This document shows, one piece after another, positions 60,726 to 64,000 of a stretch of DNA of 64,000 nucleotides; position 1 is the first letter of the stretch, and each line of letters begins with the position of its first letter. This stretch comes from Nephrocerus scutellatus (lineage: Eukaryota > Arthropoda > Insecta > Diptera > Pipunculidae): contig OX352762.1 in NCBI GenBank assembly GCA_947095585.1, positions 30,046,669 to 30,110,668 on the forward strand, given 5' to 3'. Both the position numbers and the translations under genes were made by a program. The notes below the pieces were generated by a model that saw only the letters and a program-made list of their open reading frames with translations, was not told where the DNA came from and did no database searches.

Positions 60726-63100
60726 GAAATTCAATAACCAACCAGCCAACACAAACAAAAGTGAACAAAACTGGAGAAGAGGAATATGTAACAGCTTTTT
60801 TATGCTATCCAGTCTCGAATACATATATGCAAGTGATACCTCTAGCCGTTAACCACAACAAATAGATTGAAATAGAAACAAAATACACTTACTGACTGCT
60901 AACATAGATGAGCTGAAAGAGGTAACGATATTTCAAGAGAAATATTATTTGTCTGCATACCACGCTGAACCCTAAACATAAACTATTAGATAATTGCATA
61001 TTATTATGATAATTAAATCATTATACTTAGAATAACTATTTTACAAAACAATTCACAATTGATTAAAAAGCTTTGCATACATAAATAAATTAACGGTAAT
61101 AAAGAAACAAAAAATTAAAATTAAAAAACAGTATTTTTATGTTTTTGCTTTTGTTTCTTACTTTTTATTTTTTTGTAAGAACATTCAATAGGAAATAGAT
61201 CGACAGCGTGTTTTTTAATTTTTTTTTTATTTTATTTTATTTTTTTATTTCGATGCAGTTAGATTGTTTAGTGAAACTATATCGGTAGCAAGCAATACTC
61301 GTACATTTATATATACTTGAAGGAATACATAAATAGTCAAGTTTAAAAGTGGCAAATATCAATCGAAATTGTTATTAAAAACAATTCGAACAAGATGTTC
61401 CATTTAAAACTGTTTTATAGCGGCATTTTTATTGCTGTGGGGTTAATTAATTTTTCCATTGGAATATCAAAACATACGGGCCCTATCATGATTTCCGCCG
61501 CTTAACAGTTTTTTACACGGCCCGATAATTTTTCGCCATTATTCGATATCAAGAAAAGTAAGCCGGACCATTTTCGATCCATAAAATTAAACGAATAAAT
61601 TAAATGAACAATGTTTATTGTGAGCGCTATGGGCGAAGCTAATAATCAGGACAATTTTTCAGCGTGTGTGTGTTTGTCAGTTTGTCCACTCGTATATTGT
61701 TTTATATAGTATATTACATAACGAGCAAGGACAGTGGTGCCACGAGCACGATGAGCACTTTTCTGCGAGTAATGTACGCTATTTTTCACACGTCCAAACC
61801 GGTTTTTCTGCTAAATCGAGAGAGAAGCAGATATGTAAGAATGTGTGTTCGCTGTGACTGCAGTAAATAACAAAAGAATTTTATATGATAAGATACCTAG
61901 AGTGTGTAAGGGCTACTTTCGAAGCTAGTTTTTAGCGTAAGAAACAGTCACTTTCGTCTATGGGCGTGTGAAAACAATTTTTTATCACTCGGCTTGCGAT
62001 AGCGTTATTTTGAGATTTTTTTTGTTTTAGAAGGAAAAATGGGTATTTGTATGAAACTGAAATCCTTGTAAGCTAACTAAGTCTTAAGACTGAAATACAA
62101 CTAACTGTCCATATGGCGAGCTGAGAAGCTCCGCTTTACCATCTTATTTATATACCGGGTGATTTTATATAAGTTGAAACTTTTAAATATCTCGGAAAAG
62201 AAGCACTCTAGGATAAAAATGTCCAAGATTAAAATTTAACCATTCCGCGGGGGAAAAACATTAGTGCTAACTTTTGAAATTTAAATAGGAATCACTACTT
62301 TTTATTGCAGATTTGCATTATACGGCTAACAGAACGTAGGATTTTTCTGAAATATTTTTTTCGATTCATGATATTAGTTTTTTATTTCGATTTCTCCTAC
62401 TAAGATTCTATGCAATATGCATACATTCTGCAATACGTTTGCAATAAAATTGACGGCAAAAGGTTATATGATGCGCAACTCCATGCCCAGTATTTACTAG
62501 CACTGACTACACCAAATTATAATAAAATATATCGAAGCACCAACACTAACACCCTACCTGTAGTAAACCAAAAGCTACCATAACTTTATTGTAAATACTC
62601 GAAATTGGTCGTCAAAAAAAAATTTATTTATTTTGCAAATTTCGTGCACTCAATTTATTTGCTTATTTTACAATTTCAAAATAAAAAACAACATTTGCTA
62701 TCATTCTTATCGTCATCGTGGCATTTGTGCGACCATTTCAACACAAATTCACATACAAAATGTGGCAATGCACATGTTTTTTCGCTTAGCGCCAAAAATT
62801 AGTGCACTTGGTTAAGAAATTGTAGGAAAAAACGAAGTTTGTTGTCAATAAATTCGTCTCACAGACATTTTTGTAGTAAAAGTTGCCAAAATTCGCATGA
62901 AGGAGAAATGAACTTAGTCCTTATTGTCCGCTCTCTTTTAATATTTTTTCGAATAAAGAAAAGATTTTGAGTAAAAAGTCGTAACAATTAACAATAATTA
63001 TTACTATTTTTGAGTACGGGAACAGACCTAATGAGTGCGTGTACTGTACACACAGTATTTTCGATAAAGGAATTCATCATAATGCAAAATTTACATTTGA
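60726..63100. other. AT-rich intergenic stretch, no gene seen
   Basis: Only short open frames (under 90 codons) without recognisable domains. Poly-A/T runs occur near 61110-61250. A word 'ACCGGGTGATTTTATATAAG' at about 62155 resembles a transposon end, but no partner was identified. Confidence 0.5.
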
Positions 63101-63525
63101 GGCGTGCGAGACAAAGTGAGCGGGCCGACCATAGTTAAATTGAAGTTATGGTTAGCCAGAAGAGATTGACACTCCACGAAGGTTATAGTTATTTTATAGT
63201 AACATGAGCTATGTTGCTTTGGTAAAGCTAAGCGGGTTTTTCTTTAATATCTCAAAGCAACAATACCGCCTTACGGTGAGCACCATAACTATAAATGGTT
63301 TTAGTTTCCTTAAACCTGAAAATTTTTTGGTTTCACATTAAAGAAAGTTCGGCTTTATACTTATGCGATTGTTGTTGTAAGCTTAGCTGGTTTTGCCAAA
63401 GCAACACAGCAATGGTAAATGTTATCTATAGAATTATGGTAACATTGAAAAATATACTACTTCTTTCGCCTGGCTTACCACAGTTGCTATTTAACAGCCG
63501 TCCTGCTAATTTTTTCTCGCACGCC
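63101..63525. mobile_element. TIR (MITE-like) element, 425 bp
   Basis: Left end GGCGTGCGAGACAAAGTGAG; right end ATTTTTTCTCGCACGCC is its inverse. The inner left part ('CCATAGTTAAATTGAAGTT', 'CCAGAAGAGATTGACACTCC', 'TTATAGTAACAT') is about 85% like the left arm of 59538-60361. The middle holds a second inverted pair, 'TTGCTTTGGTAAAGCTAAGC' and 'TAAGCTTAGCTGGTTTTGCC'. It has no coding capacity, and flanks show no convincing target-site duplication. Confidence 0.6.
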
Positions 63526-64000
63526 ACAAATTAAATCAAGCGTAAGAAAATAAAGCTGGTCGAAAACAGTTTATCGAAAAAATTTAACACGCGTTCTGAG
63601 ACGTCCCCAAATTTACATTATAGGTTTTGTTTAACAATTTTTCACGAAGCCAATGTGAACTTATCGGTTACAACATCTATTTGCACATCATATATAAATA
63701 ACTTAAAAACATTTTTCTTGCTGATAGGACACATACAAAACATATGACACATTCTAGAAAATCCTAACATAAAAATAATTAAGAAATGTTTTAAAATTAT
63801 TGATACGTTAAAAAATAAACTTCTTTAAATTTATTGCAATCGAAAAAACACGTTGACATTTAAAATATTATAATGCATATCATTTCACAGTACAATTTAT
63901 CTGTTTTAAAACTTTATTTTGTTTACATTACAATTAAATTGAAATTGTACGCAAACATTAACATACATCATACAATTAAGGAGTAACAATTCCAAAGTTT
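63526..64000. other. AT-rich end of window, no gene seen
   Basis: No open frame above 60 codons and no recognisable repeat. Confidence 0.5.

Overview
This is nuclear DNA of a higher dipteran (brachyceran) fly. The evidence is a RhoGEF2-type gene whose protein reads like the Drosophila orthologue, very short introns (63-97 nt) beside giant transposon-filled ones, AT-rich intergenic DNA, and a fly repeat load (Jockey-like, RTE and RNase-H-bearing LINEs, mariner, pogo/Tigger, a tRNA-derived SINE). The exact species cannot be read from the sequence.

The only clearly functional gene is the 3' half of RhoGEF2 (Dbl-family Rho guanine-nucleotide exchange factor, ARHGEF11/12 type) on the + strand. 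Exons at 9790-10205, 10269-10860, 10933-10990, 15490-15609, 15685-15881, 51697-53572, 53640-53828, 53904-54014 and 58815-58886 join in frame and end in TAG. They encode the DH domain, the PH domain and a long low-complexity tail with a terminal coiled coil. A further phase-compatible exon lies at about 9607/9625-9692. The upstream PDZ, RGS-like and C1 exons expected for this family are not found here. A 35.8-kb intron (15882-51696) splits the PH domain just before its last helix. A phase-compatible alternative first exon (51376-51554), 142 nt before exon 51697, predicts a second product of about 808 aa that lacks the DH domain and nearly all of the PH domain.

Layout: 1-9600 is a transposon-rich stretch upstream of the DH exons. 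10991-15489 is an intron with three inserted repeats. 15882-51696 is the giant intron, holding an RTE LINE, an RNase-H LINE, two internally deleted mariners, several copies of a Helentron-like family and other fragments; it also contains a possible small secreted-peptide ORF at 33918-34103. 54015-58814 is the last intron, with a pogo/Tigger element interrupted by a LINE that carries an internal ~320-bp tandem expansion. Beyond 58887 are the 3' UTR and gene-poor DNA with foldback/TIR elements.

The most notable points are the alternative short RhoGEF2 product, a tRNA-derived SINE family with four copies bounded by target-site duplications, a Helentron-like family with matching short terminal inverted repeats in about eight copies, and the nested or hybrid transposons in and just beyond the last intron. 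No CRISPR, rRNA or genuine tRNA gene was seen.
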